Source: Crocodylus rhombifer (taxonomy: Eukaryota > Chordata > Crocodylia > Crocodylidae). Taken from it: a stretch of 64,000 nt of DNA. Where the stretch lies: positions 248,001 through 312,000 of the forward strand of contig JAVSML010001085.1 in the NCBI GenBank assembly GCA_038503035.1, given 5' to 3'. This document shows, piece by piece, positions 10,701 through 25,700 of this stretch (its first letter is position 1; each line of letters opens with the position of its first letter). Position numbers and translations under genes: made by a program. The notes below the pieces were generated by a model that saw only the letters and a program-made list of their open reading frames with translations, was not told where the DNA came from and made no database searches.

Positions 10701-13700
10701 GTACTAAATATGATGTTTTTTTCTCATATATACATGAGACTCTGATCTACATACTTAGTGGAAGATGATCTGGATTCAGGACATCAACAAACCAGGGATC
10801 ATATAATTATGAAACATGATGGACATGCACATCCATCTACTAATGATTTTGGGTTTTTTTTAATTTTCAAAGCCTGTATAGCCAGTCTGCTTGACTGAAA
10901 AAGCTCTGAATGTAAACTAGAGCTAATATTTTCAAAGGTGCATAAGTGAGACTTAAGCTTCCAAGTGTCAAAGTCACTTTTGAAAATGAGTTTTAGGCTA
11001 TGAAGCTGCTTGGACACTTCAGAAAATTGTACCCTGCATTATTTCTGTTAATAGTTGATAGTTCTTCTATAAAACTTTAGGCTAAAGCAGGGGTTGGCAG
11101 TGTTTTTGGGCAGTGTTCTAAAAATATCCACAACCTCGACTTATAAGATGTTGGTGTGCTGAGGCTGATGGCAGTGGAGCTGTGAGGGGCCTGATTCTCA
11201 TTGTGACAGTGCAGTCCTGGCCCCTTCCCCACCATTTGCCCCGAGGTGCACCTGCCAAGCAAAATGTCTTTATATGCCATACTGGCACACATGGTGGGAG
11301 CTGCCTACCCCTGGGCTAAAGGTAAATTGCTACCTGAATCTTTTAAAAACCTGCATAGGAAATGGAACTATGTAACTAAGTACTGAGTGCATTTTGACTA
11401 AGTTCCTATAAAAATTTATGATGCAGGTTTGCTGTGTCTCGACCCTCACACCCTCACCCCCTATGTCATAGCACTAATTTAATTTGTTCTTCCCTCTCTA
11501 GGTCTTAAACTTGTATGTAGTTGATGATGACGTTCCTGAGCTAAATGAATATTTCCGTGTGACACTAGTGTCTGCAATTTCCGGAGATGGAAAACTAGGT
11601 TCGACTCCAACCAGTGGAGCAAGCATAGATCCAGAAAAGGAAACTACGGATATCACCATCAAAGCCAGCGACCACCCTTATGGTAACAGTGGTGGAAATT
11701 TGCCTTTTTGTTTCAGAGAGTTTCCTTGACTCAGGTTCAGCAGATAAAGTTGTTCAGGCTTGTTGCTGAAGATGCAGCATCCTTTTGGCAAGGTTACCAC
11801 TTAAGAGTCTTAATTTATTCAATATTTATTTATGGAAAACAATTATGTATACTTTAAATATTGAACCATTTCTTCCCTATGGAACCAGACAAAGGAACCA
11901 TAGGCAACTAGAGATTCTCTTGTGGGCAAATCCTCAGCTAGCATAGGTGATTCCATGTACGCTCATGTAATGGTGGCTTGTTGAAGAGAACTTCTGACGA
12001 AACCACCCATTTCTGAATATGTATTTGTCAGTTCACTGTTTGCCCAATCCTGTGACACTGAGGACCATTCAGAATACAGCTGAATGTATTTTATTTCTAT
12101 CAATACCCAGTGCTTGGTCAAGATTCAGCAGGATATATTGGGCATTATTATCAATTTGAGGTGATGGTACACAGCATTTCTCTGAAGATTTCATTGATGT
12201 TCAACTTCCATGTACAATATATTAAATTAAACAACTTAAAATGAATTATAGATTATTTCTGATAGGTTTAAATACTGTTTTTTGTATCTGTTAGGGTTGT
12301 TACAGTTCTCTTTGGGGCCTCCTCCTAAGCCCAGTGATAAAATGATTTTGCCAGCATCAACTGTGCCCCGCATTACTGTTAAAGAAGAAATTGGACATGT
12401 CAAATTATTGGTAGTTCGTGCACAGGGCCTTCTTGGAACAGTTATGGTGGAATACAGAACGGTATCACTGACAGCATTCAGTCCAGAAGACTATCAGGTA
12501 TATGTAGCAGAATTAAATGACTGATACTCTACCATTTTATTTATGGTAACACCTGCATCCCATCTCATTCCTTACGGCTAGAATAGTTTTTCTTTTGGCT
12601 TTTGAAATATTCAGGGCTTTTCTAAACTGAGTCTTTCATAGGACTACTTTTGATCATGTGGCAAGCATGGTGAATGAGAGTGCCAAGTTGGAAAACATGC
12701 TCATGCATGGACAGAAATGAATAGTGAGGTGTCATGAAATTAATAGAGCATGTCATATTACAAGATTTAGATGATGTTAGAAATTTGGGGAAACTTGCTT
12801 GTTTCATTTCTTATTTTTCTATGATCAATGAGATGTCCATTTGACCAGGGTGGGTATTGGTTATTGTTGCAATTCCCAAAATTTGGAATTGCATAATTTC
12901 ATCCAGGATTCATGTCACTCCTGCTGGCTCATGAATGAGTTATGCTTAAGCCATGGAATGAAGTAATTGCTGACAAATGATTGGGTTGGACCTTTAAACC
13001 TGAATATTTAAAGAGAACTTCCTTAGAATGTGCATACTTTTGTGCATAGACACACATAGTCATATACCAGCAAACCTAAATGCATACATGTGGTTTTACT
13101 TGCATAAGTCAAACTAGACACAGAAATGTGAGAACTTCAGTGAAAGTGCAGTTTTGTAAATTTGGAGGTTTGTCTTGTCCTGTGAAAGTACAAGAAAATG
13201 TTGAGCAATTTGAGATACAGTGGAAGATATAACCCTCCCTCCCGAACAAAAGACCCCAAAATACCAAATGGCAATTTAAATATTTCCATTAACAAAATAG
13301 AAAGCCCACTTCTGTTTTTTGCTACTTTGAGTTCATACTGATGCAACAGATAAATGTGAACAAAAGTGTAAGCACTTTTTATTTTTCAGGGAATTGCAGG
13401 CACCTTAGAATTTCAGCCAGGAGAAAGATACAAGTATATTACGGTTAACATCACAGATAACTCAGTCCCTGAACTGGAAAAATCTTTTCAAGTTGAGCTG
13501 CTGAACCCAAAAGGAGGAGGTAAGTCTTTCATATTAATTTTTCACCAACATATGCATGACCTCTTTTTAGTCACTGGAGGGTTATAGATCTTAGGTCCTG
13601 TTAAGGAGATTAAGCTTCCATGGCTGGAATTTTGCCAAAAACAGAAACCTTATTTTAGTTTTTAAATAAAAATTGGAAAAACCTTCTGTTTGTTAATTAT

Positions 13701-16700
13701 TACTGGAAATAGCCAGGCCCAGGGAAACTTGGACTGGTCAGGTGCTGTTAAGTAATGATATTCTTGAGAACTCTTCAACACAATATCTGCTTTTTATTTT
13801 CTTTTTGGATAGTTTCTTGATTGGTAATTATAATTAATATTAGAATAATAAAAGAACTATGTGTTAAGTTACCTGTAAATTCATCTTTGTCAACTCGGTT
13901 GTTTTTAAAATATGTTGACATTAAATAGCTAAAATCATGCCTGTTATCTTGTAAATGAAGTCAGAGGAATTACACAAGGGGCAAATTTGGTACCTATAGT
14001 TTTTCAAGCTGTGCATTGGAGCAGACTCAGTTAATTGAGTCTGCTGGAGCGTGGTAATTACTGCACTCCAGCAGACTCTAGCTTCTCATGTATCAGTTTT
14101 TCCATGCTTAAAAATGGCAATGGGCACTTCGACTAAATCCTATTAGCCCTACTGCTATTTTTAAGCAAATTTTTAAGTGCTGCTGCCTGCCGCCATTTTT
14201 AAGCGTAGGGACAATAACACACAAGATGCCCCCCTCCTCCTGAAGCAGGTATATAAATGTCCAATGGTAGTAGCAAAAGGCCACTTGAGCTTTGTGATAG
14301 ACAGTTGATAGACAGTTCCTTGATTACTTGAAGGATTCCAGAAGTTTGGGAAAACTTGCACTGGAGATGCTTGTCCAAATACATGGCAAGCTCTACTGCT
14401 TCTTCCAGCCAACACAGCCCACACCACCCAGAAAATATCTGTTTCTTTAGGACCTTGTTACACAGGAGTTTTGGGTGGCTCCTGGAGCTCTTACCCCTGG
14501 ATTGTCTGCACATTAACACCTTGAAGTGGTTTAAAATGCTCATTATGCAGCTCAAAGTTACACCACTCCAAGGCAGGATTATCTCTGATCTGCACTATCA
14601 TTAAAATGTGGCCACTCCTCAGAGATGTGTTGGCCAAACTGAAGTCTTCCAGAGTATCCCAGGTTCTCTCACATGTCTGCCTGTAGGGCAGGGATAGAAG
14701 CTTGTCCTGGCTCACTAGCCCTCAAATGGCAACTCACAGCTACAGCACCTAGTCCTGCCCCTGTTCACCAGGCCTGTAGTGGCAAGTCACAGCTGTGCAG
14801 GTGGGGGACAGTCAAAAGGTTTTTAGACTACAGGTGTGACTGCTCCAAACTCCAGGCCAGCCGTAGCACTGATCAACACTTGTATGGTGCACAGCATAAG
14901 GTGTAACAAATCCCTTGTATATCTTTGCCTGCTGGAAATGTTGTTTGTAGAATAGCTTCTAGAGTAAGTGGGCTGGAGGGAAAAAAAAAGGAAAATGGTA
15001 ACACTTGGCTGCAAAATCAAAAGCTGAAAATTGCAGTTAGAATAGAATAATTCAGAAACTCCATGGCAATACCTGATGAGACTTGTAGTTGATTGCCTTA
15101 TGTCCTTATTCTTCTGTTTGAGCCATGCCCTCTGGTCAGATTGAATTGTTCAGGAGGCACCATGATCTTGCTGAGGTTCTTATTTTCAGAGTCTTGAAGA
15201 ATAGTCTACGTTCTCATCAAATAGCAGACACTTGTTGCAAACCCCATCCCCCAAAACAAAACATACCTGTTCAGTCAATTTTCCATCAAAAGCAGTTTTG
15301 ACAGAAAACTTTCAACTAGCCCTACTTCAGAGCTCTGATACGTAGACATCTTCGAGAGTATGCTCCTTTGTTGCTGCCTCCGATATCATGAGACATGCGT
15401 AAATCCAATGGCTTCTACTTCATAAAAACGTGAAGAATATCTTTCAGATATTCTTACCTTCCTCCATAGATTCTGCTTCATTGTTGTTCTGTACCTTGGT
15501 TTGTTCCTTTCATAACATGAGGTGCACATAGGCAAGCTTTTAGGGTGTAATACCAACTAGTCAGTCATGTATTCATTTTCTTCTGTTCGTTTTAATTTTT
15601 GATTCCTGATCCAAAGTATGGACTACACACAGTTAGTAGAACTCCTGGGCTGAAGTCCTGTTTTATGATCTCCTCTTCATGTGTTGGGGGAACTGGGCAT
15701 GTGGTTAACCTCCCACAGAAACATTGGGGTTCCTGGCTAGATGGTCAGTCAGCATCAGACTGATCCCCGTGCTGGGGTCAGAAAGCGGTTTTACTTCAGA
15801 GTGGTACAGACTGTGAGGGCTTTTGCCTCCTTCTGTAGTAGGGGGCATGGCTCTCCTCCTTGGATCTCTTGAGTGAATTTTAACAACCTTTGTAGCAGCA
15901 GGACATTGGCTGCCGTTGTTCTCCTGCTTTACTTGTGCCAGTTTAGGGTGCTGTGTCTTGTGGTTGTCAGGGTAGACAGCGTAGGTTTACAGGCAACCCC
16001 TGCTTAACGCTGTTTTACTTAGTTCTATTTCACTATAACGCTCATTTTAAATTGGTAACTGATTTCACGTAGTGCTCAGAGAGTTTTGTTATAATGCTCG
16101 TGGTTACCATCTTGGGTCATTTAAAAACAATTGTGGTCACCATCTTGGGTCGTCAAATACTTTTGGCTTTGCTTAATGCTTGGATTTTCAGGAACCAATT
16201 AAGAGCGCTAAGTGGGTGTTGTCTGTACTAATAGGTTAGACAATGGATTTCAGTAGGCTGGGAGAGGGGTGATTCTGCTTCTGGTGGAGGTTTAGACTAG
16301 ATGACCTCTGGAAGGCACGTCCAGTCCTACTTTTCTCTGATTTTTCACATTCTCCAACCCAGAACAAAATAAAATACTGAGCATTATTGCAACATTATCA
16401 TCAAGCCCCTGATACATAATTGTCAATATTTGATTTCCCAGTTGTTTTGATGATAATGCTAAGCAAGTAAAATGTGCCCTATATGTCTTTTCTTACCCTT
16501 CTGCCCCCTCCACACACTTTAACTGGAGAATCAGTATTCTTCCAAGCCAAATGTTAAATATCTTGTTGGGACATTCCCATTTTTCCCTTTTGTCCAGAAA
16601 TGTTTAAATACTTTCTGCCTTTTTGTGTTTATAAATGTATATATGTGTATTGTGTGTCTCTGTCTGTCATCTTGAAGTTGCTGAACTCTTTAGAAATGAT

Positions 16701-19700
16701 GGCAGTGGTAGTGGTGATGGGGACATGGAGTTCTTCCTTCCAGCTGTCCATCAGCATGGTAAGAAGCTTGGCCTATCCTTTGCCTTTTAATTGATTATTG
16801 TAATTTCTCGTGTATAGGTAGCTATAACTAAACCAACCAGCACTGTGATTTCTTACCCCTAGTATAACTGACTCACCTAGATTTCTTACCATTGAATTAT
16901 CTGAAAATATGCCTTTTGTATTTTGACTCGAGCAGGATTTCAGTAGCAATCACTAGTTCTTTTGTAGAAAACAGTAATTTTTATATAGTTAGGGTTGCAG
17001 CCTTAACCCTTTATTTGTTTCTCTCAAAATTTAGCTTTAGCTTGAAAGATTGGTTTTGAAAATAGCCACAATTTCCCTCAAAACAGCATAGGAAAATACT
17101 TGTCATAAGTAATTAAAATTGCCATGATTTAATACATGACACTTATCTGACTGGTACTTTTGTTGGTCAAAAATAGCACGAGAGAGAGATGGTTGGTTTG
17201 GATGTTAGACTTTAAAAAAAAATCAAACTGAGAAACAATCCAAATAAACATTTATTTTTCATTCTGTTTGCATTTCTAAGATTGGATGGAAGCAGAAGGG
17301 TTAAAGTGCAACAAATAAGGGTGGTGTAACCTTAGAAAGCATCCAATCTGTGTAAAAAGTTGACAGGCAGAAACCCTGTTCCGATGAGAATTTCAGCACA
17401 GTTCTGCAGACCCAAGAAATTTAGATAAGTGTCTGAACTGAAATGAACTGCCCAATCCAAACCACTTTATTAATCACGGGTTATGAATTTTACCCTCACA
17501 TCTAGGTGTGTTTGGGAAAGTGTGTATTTATGAAACTGTAGAAAGGAACAATACAAAACAGATTTGTAACTTATAAACTAATTATATCTAACTAAACTAA
17601 TATATCTGACATACACAAGTCAGATGTATTAGTTTAGTTGGATAGAATTAGTTTATACGTTATAAGTTAGTTTATATCTATAGATATAGATATATAGATC
17701 TCTACAGAGATCTCTATAGATATATATAGCATAAGGTTTTACAAGCCAAAGCTTACCTTTATGGTGTATTCAGGAATGATTTTTTTTCATTCTAACTTTG
17801 GAACCTGTTTTTTAAGTGCCGAACTATTATGCTTGACCCTCAGGTGATATAAGCTGTAATGACAGCCCAAGCACTGGGATTTGTGGGGCTGCATTTCTTT
17901 CTCCACTCTTTGTCCCCAGTTCTGCTGTAAAACAGAGAAAACTCTGTGAACATAAATTACCTGAGTATAGAATTTACCTCTTGCTGGATCCTTGATGTTA
18001 AAAAAAAATACTAGTTATACCTTTGCACATCTATAATTGTTTTAACATAATGTAGTGAACTAAAAATAAGTGTTTCACTGCTATGACCTAAAGATGGAGA
18101 AAAAATAATTTAACTCTCTTGGAATGTGTACCTATAGCCAGCCTAGGAATAGCGTCCCACATCATTGTAACCATTGAAGCCTCTGATGATGCTCATGGTG
18201 TGTTTGAGTTCAGCACTGAGTCACTTTTTGTCAATGGAACAGAACCTGAAGATGGAGAGAGCACAGTTGTGCTACAAGTGAGTAGATTTTGATTGTCCTC
18301 TGTTGCTACATGATCATCTTTGGTCACTGTCTCATTTAGACTTTCCAAGGGACTGAATTATAAGCTTATACATTTGTGACTGAAATCTACATAAACTACA
18401 GTTTTCAGTATACTCAGCTTACACATTGGGAAAAATACTCTTTAAATGAAATCACATCAAATCTATAGGTAATATATAATGTAGATAATTTCTAATGACC
18501 TTTAATCAAGCATTTTAAAATATCCACTTTACTTAAATTTTAGCTACTAATCTTTTTATTTAAAAAATAATGATATTACAGACTAACATATTTACTCCAA
18601 TATAAGATGACCCTGCATACACCGTCACCTCTCCCCAGTAACTAGATTCTATATATGGCAAATTGATAATTTTGTTATAACTTTCCAGGTATAGAATCTT
18701 ATTATTTGAGATTTAAACAGAATTTGTCCCTCTCCAATTGCTACAGCAGGGAGAATAAATTTTGGGGTCAGGTAGTCCTCTTTCCCTCCTCCCTAAGTTC
18801 TACCCTCTGCAGCCCCGTCTCCTTCTCCTTACTGTCAGACCCTGCTCTCCTAGGCAAGTTAGTAAAGGTACCCATACATTTACCTTTTGTGTGTTAACTT
18901 TTTTGAAACTGCTGCAAGTTTTAGGACGGGTATCCCATAAACACATTTTTAAACAGCACTTCTTTACCTATTTACAGAGGGCACATGCAGATGAGTGCAG
19001 TTGCGCAGTATGTGGTGCTGATTCGCATTTGCAGTGCCGCATAGTGCACAGTCTGGTGTTTTCCGCACTGCAAGGGTGGAGAACCCGAGAGTGCACTTTG
19101 AGTTGTTTTTTCTTTTGCAGGTTTTTTTGATCCCTGGATATCCAGGGGTCAAAAAAAACTAAAGGGAGAAAAAAAACTGAGCAACACACATTTGGCTAGC
19201 ATGCACTATTGAAAAGCTCATTAAATATGTTGCCTATCACTGTTGAAGAGCTTTGCTGCCAGCCAGGCTCTGTGTGGCAGAATTGCTATGGCTGCAGTCC
19301 TGGGAGGCCCCAGGACTCCAGATAAGTCTACTGGGGCCCAACCTTCCCTACTCCATCTGAGAGAACTTGCCACATGGCATGGGCTTTCCCCAGGGACAGG
19401 AAGTGGCAGTGGAAGGCGCACCACAGCTTCTGGTCCCTGGGGAATCAAATGTCCATGCACATCTGGAGGTGCCCATATAGTACAAACTATATGTGATATT
19501 AGTCTGAAGCCAAAAGGCTCATGATTTACCATGTGGGTCATTCGGCCAGGACCCAACAAAGTCAGCAGCAAATTCAAGCCATGGTGACCCCACAGCTCAG
19601 CACTGCTCAGTATGTACTTCAGATACTCTTCCCCCTTTCCCTCCATCCACAAAGGATCCATGTGCTTATTAGCCCCCTACTCATGGCTAGAACCAGGTGT

Positions 19701-22700
19701 TCTTTTCACAAGTCCTGGGATACTTAAAAAATGTATAAGCAGGTGAGGCACAGAGCAACCTGGTTCAGCTCCATCTACCTTATAAAAGGCAGGGTCAAAG
19801 TAATCATATGTGCCAGGCTGAGAGGGGGGGTGACCAGGATTCTGGGTGACCTTTTTGGGGCCAGATTTGATGATTATTTGCCAGGCATGTAAGGCTGGTA
19901 AAGAAACAGGAATCATTGGAACTGTGAAATAAAAAAAATAACTGAGCTGTGGGAGTGAAGAGGAAGTTAATATGTATTTGGTATAGTGGCTCACTGTCAA
20001 TTTACAAAGTCAGTGCTGAGGGGGACTGAATGCAATAGGCACTACCATATATCTTACTCAGTCTGCACTAATCCATCCTTGTGATAGGTTCTCATCATGA
20101 CTGCGATGGTGGCAGGGGAAATACCCTGGTCAAGGTAATGCAATTAAAATGGCACTGCACTGTGTAGTGGAGGTTGCACCCTTGTTTGCTTGCAGACAGG
20201 CTCCCTATTAGAGCCTCATAGTTAGCTTTCTGCTGGCCAGCTTCCAGTGGGATGACCTTGGCTAGATGCCGACTTCATGGAAATAGGAGATTTCTCCCTT
20301 GCTTGCCTGTGCTGCAAGTTGAAGGCAAGCGAAACTCAGGGGCATCTGAACTGCAGGTTTCCAGGCCTGGGCCTACATGCTTGCTAAAGGATTTGGAAGT
20401 ATCTGAAATGCCAGGCTGGGGTGGAGGATACTTGTCAGTATCAGGGCCACATATAGTTCTTGGATGATTCAAATGGGTTTGGACTTGGTCTGGCTAATTT
20501 GACTTGGGATCTGAAAAATTTTCCTTTTTAAATTTTTTTAAAATTCCCACCAGCCTGTCAAATGTAGCAATTTTCAGCACCCAAGGGGAGGGTGTTAAGG
20601 CTGGCTCTGGCCTTTCCAATGCTGGCCTGGTATTGCAGTACTTCCAGGCCTGGTGTGAGTTCCCTGTGGTGGGAACACCCAGCTGTTTTTATTTTAAGGG
20701 CCAAAAAACCCCCAAAGTTACCATCAACATGTTTCCCTGATATGGGCCATGTGTTTATAGTCATGAGTACATGCTGCTTGTGGCAGCAGTTTAATGATGG
20801 GCAACATATTTAATGAGGTATCCTTGTATGCAGATATAAGATTAGGGGCTCCCACTCATGCTGAATTGTATTTCACTAAATATGGTATATTTTTACATAA
20901 ACATTAAAAGAAGAGTGACAGTGCAGAAGGCAGAGAATAAATTAGAGTTGAGGAAGTAAAGTTATGGGTTTGCAAGAGGTACTCATTTAGTTTCTTCATG
21001 TTCCAGTTGTGCCTTGAATTGTGTAAAAGTTACTAGACTAAGAATGGATATGTATGTATGTGAAACATGTTTTTCTTTCTGTCTGTAGCCAGTTATTTAC
21101 TACTTTTATTTTCCACTTCAGGTTCTCAGAAAGCATGGGGCCTTATCCCAGGTTACACTGCATTGGATCATATTCTGCGATCCTGATGAAGACCTAATTT
21201 CTACCTATGGCAACATAACTTTTGATATTGGACAAAGAAGAGCACATATAACAGTGCAAGTTGCACCTGATGAAGTTCCTGAACTTGATAAGAGGTTTTT
21301 TGTTTTGCTCATGAATGTTTCCAGTGGTCATCTTGGAAATCATACTAATGCTACATTAACTGTCCTAGCTAATGATGATCCATATGGACTTTTTATCTTT
21401 TCTGGGAAAAACAGACCAATCAAAGTTGAGGAAGAAACCAAAAACGTTACCCTAACAATAGTAAGGTTACATGGTCTTCTCGGTACAGTTATGGTAGCAT
21501 ACAGAACCATGGATGATGATGAAAAGTCACCTTTTCTGCCCTCAAATGTTGCCAGAGCAACAGAAGGAAAAGACTATTTACCCATTTCTGGATCTGTGAT
21601 CTTCATGACAAATAAAAGCGAAGCTACCATACTGCTTCCTATTTTGGATGATGAGGATCCAGAAAGGTCAGAATCAGTATTTGTAGAGCTATTTGATGTT
21701 GCTTTGGTGGAAAAAGTACAGGATCGGCCAAGTAAGTACTTTATACTCTAATAATATACATTTTAGGGAGACTGTCACCTACCACTATAAATTGTAACCA
21801 GTCAAATCAGTTTGTTTTGCTGTTCAAAAATGTATAAAAGTTTTGTGTATTACATTTGGTGCACTGACAATGTATCATTTTATCAATATGCTGCTTCGTC
21901 AGTTTTCACTGAATATAACATAATTATGTTTCCGTGTCCTTTATATATTCCTTTAACTGAACCGTCTCTTGTCATACATGAGACCAGGTCAGCTCTACCC
22001 AGTAGGATCTGTTGATCTATACTTTGGGATGTTGTTTGTTTGTGTTTTTTACAAGCATACATAGCATCATGAAACAGTGATTAATAGACAGTATTAATAC
22101 TGAGAGCCAAATACTTTGTGGTACTTCACTCACTACTTTCTGAACTTCTGCATGTTTTGTTTTAATATAGAAAATGCATGCTGATCAGCCATTCAGTCAC
22201 ATTTGGGAGGTTTCAGGCTGATTTGCACTTCAGAGCTTCCAACCTTGCCAAATTACGTCTCTTGCTTATTCTTGATAAGCAGGGAAGCTTCAAATATCAT
22301 TCTGGGGGGAGATTATGCCATCATGTATATTTCATCATAGGAATTACTGAAATAATACTCTAATTGAAACTGTAGCGCTCTTGCTACTGGCCCTACGGAC
22401 AAATGAATAAATAACTATTATGATTATGATTTGGCACTGTCCCACCTGTTTGAAAAATAGAATGCTCAAATATACCACTTCAGAAGCTATGATGAAAAGC
22501 GTCTACAGAAAAATATTAAACTGTACAACTCGGGAATTCCTGCCATACTGTAATTTCAATCTACCTAATCTAATTCAGTCTAATTTCAATGGTTACAAAA
22601 AGACTTACTGGGTACTGTTGTGAAATATACTCTCTGTCTAACTTTGTATATTTTTAGTATGTTAGTTTTGTTGAGTAGCTGATAATAGACCATTAAACCT

Positions 22701-25700
22701 ACTTTGTCTTATAAAAATTGGTGTTTTTAATGAGACTTAAGGTCCAAGATGCCATTAACCAAGGCCCTGTTGCATTTCAGTTGAGAATTCTCCCCGCCTG
22801 GGACCTAAGGGTGAAACAATAGCTCAAGTAATTATCAATGCCAATGATGATGCTTTTGGAACACTTCAGCTTTCAGCTTCAGTTGTGCGAGTTGCTGAAA
22901 ATTATGTTGGACCAATCATCAACGTGACCAGAACTGGAGGAATTTTTGCAGATGTTTCTGTGAAATTTAAAGCTGTGCCAATAACTGCAATAGCTGGTAA
23001 TAAAAGAGAATTGCAAAAATGCACATGCTATGTCAAATTTAAATGAATTTACTGGAGACTTTGATTAATGCTGACAAACAAATTGATTAATGCCAACAAA
23101 TGCATTTTGTACACATTCTAACAAGAAGAAATCAAAAGGAGCAATGAGGCATTTACTGGCAGGGTTTAGCTTTAGAGGATTTACATCCTGTGCAGTATGC
23201 CAATCACAGTAATTATCATTTGAGCTTACACCAGTTATTAAAGATACCGCTTAGAGATATGAGGCATACATAAATAGCAGTAAAATATACCTATTTAATT
23301 AAGGGTATTGTCCTCCTTGGAGTTTGATCAGTTAAAAACAGCTTCAAGTTACAGACCTGTGGAATTTTTTTGTGTGTATCCACATTTTTCTAGTTGTAGA
23401 AAACCTGTAAAAAACCCCCAAAAAACAGGCAAGCAAACCTCGCAATAGAAATGTGCTTCTTCATAACTTAAATTGCACTAAACAAAATCCACAAAAGTAA
23501 GTACATTGAAAATTTGAAGAAATGTTTTGTGTACTCTTTTCATAAAAACATCTTCAATTTTACTTGCAGCAAATAATAGGGAAAATAATTCTGGGCTAAT
23601 TCTGTTCTTTAAATTGACTGTCACTTTTATATAGAGAATATAGCTTTGCTATTACTCAAGTGTTCTATTAATATTTTTGTAAAGAATATTTCAGAAGTGG
23701 AAAGTTGAACAGTCAGGAATATGTGATTACTTTAAACATATTAAAGAAATAAACAGTTATCGTGATGACATGATATTTGCTCACAGCTGCTGCTTATACT
23801 ACACTGTGCTATATAAATGTACAGGGAGAACAGGGTTTGCAACATTATCACTTACTGTATAATTTATAATTTTTTTTTTAAATATGTAAAATGAAAAATA
23901 AATGCATACAAACATGTAAAACAGTGATGAAACATGCACTAACAAAACTGCACCAAATCTTAAGATATCCTCAAATATCTCCTTATTGTAGTCTCACTTA
24001 GGATGCTAACTAGGATTCTAGCTGGTATTGAGCAGCTATAGTAGGTATCGGTTAGTGGAAGAAGTGTAGTAAGAAGCGTTTGTCCTCTCCAGCAAGGTCA
24101 GCCATCATTCTGAGGTTTGTGTTATCATAGTACAAAATTTGGAAGTCACAGCACAGTCATGCAAAGTAACATTAGGTAACTTAAAAAAGCTCCTTTTTCT
24201 CTAGTATCTGCTCAGGGAGGAGATGACACTATTTCATTAAAAGTACTACAGCCTTTGCAGACAGAATGCATCCAGGTACTGGGTGCTGTTTTACTTTCCT
24301 TAAGTCCTGTTACCATTTACATAAAATTGGCTTCTCTAGCAGCATAATAGTATTATATATTCAAACATTACACTATGTACAGAAGCATGTGCAGGCCTTG
24401 ATAAACTGGTGAGATAAGGAAATTAGAGATAATGGCACCCTGTTAAAAACACTGTTACCAGATCTTTCACTTTAATTTTTATGAATTGGTAGCAAAATTT
24501 GCCCAGCTGAGCTCTGCTATGACAAAGATACGCTGAGGAAAGAGGGGCAGTCTCATTTATATGGAATTCAAAGTATTGGGTAATATATATCAAACTCAAT
24601 ACCTTGAATTATATGCACAGAAGGGAATAGGAAGATGGTACAAATGCTATACAATTGGTATTTTAAGTTTCACATATAGTTTACATTACAAAATAACCAA
24701 GCAGCTTGATTGTAGATGCTAGATTATATTTCTGAGTGGCTTTCAGAGGGGATTCATGTAAAATGAACTGTGTGAATCCAGCTGGGAATCCACAGAAACA
24801 TACACAAGTGAGGTTCATTTGCAATTATTGCAGTCATTTAGCTAAATTTACTTGAATAAAGGTGCTTCCACTAACTGATACTATCTGGAAATCTAGGAGT
24901 AATTCAGTATCCAAGCACCACTCCAACTTAATAGAGCAAGTATGCTGCATTCTGTGAGTGGGTAGACAACACACCTACCACCTTCTCCAACTCCTTTTCC
25001 TGTATATGAGGTCAGTCTCCAGCTAGTCCATTTTGAGCCTTCACCATTTCAGTCCATCCAACTCTCAATCTCCACATTCCACTGTGAAATTAGAGACCAC
25101 ATTCGATGGGGATGGAAATGGGGGGGAAAAGAGATACCTGTATCCATAAGCAGGCAAGAAAGATAGATCCTTAATATTAAACTTGTATTCAGACATTTCC
25201 TGTAGTAACCAGAGGGTTTTTCTTTTTACAGGTGAAGACTACAGTGTAGCCTCATCAGATGTTGTCTTACTAGAAGGGGAAACCAGTAAGGCTGTGCCAA
25301 TTTATATAATTAATGATATCTACCCTGAGATTGAAGAGTCCTTTCAAGTGCAGCTGCTGAATCAGACTACAGGAGGAGCCTTGCTTGGAGCATTAATTCA
25401 GGCCATCATAATCATTGAGGCTTCTGATGACCCATTCGGATGTTTTGGTAAACCGAACTGGTTTGAATGTTCTTGATTTTCTTATCTTTAACATAGATGT
25501 TTAGACATAGCTTGGCTGGGCTCCTTTTCCCCTGATGCACCATGGGCTCCCCTCTAGCAGAACCATCGCAGTTAAATGAGGGAGCTATAATCCAACCAGA
25601 GAACCAGCTCCATAAACAGAATGGGAGCTTGAAAACCTGAATTATGTCACCCAGAAAGTGGTATGGCAGCCCAGGTGAACATTGAAGGTGTTGAAACAAA

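Noticed and set aside
14199..14555. 118-codon minus-strand open frame beside the hairpin element
   Set aside because: It resembles neither a transposase nor a cellular family that I can name, and neighbouring frames are equally long by chance.
16600..16794. 64-codon frame reading [14 protein letters not shown] over exon 6
   Set aside because: It is the wrong frame. The phase-1 reading [16 protein letters not shown] fits the flanking exons and human order.
19221..19661. 146-codon minus-strand open frame
   Set aside because: It lies inside the 1.6-kb TIR element. No domain is recognised, and composition looks non-coding.
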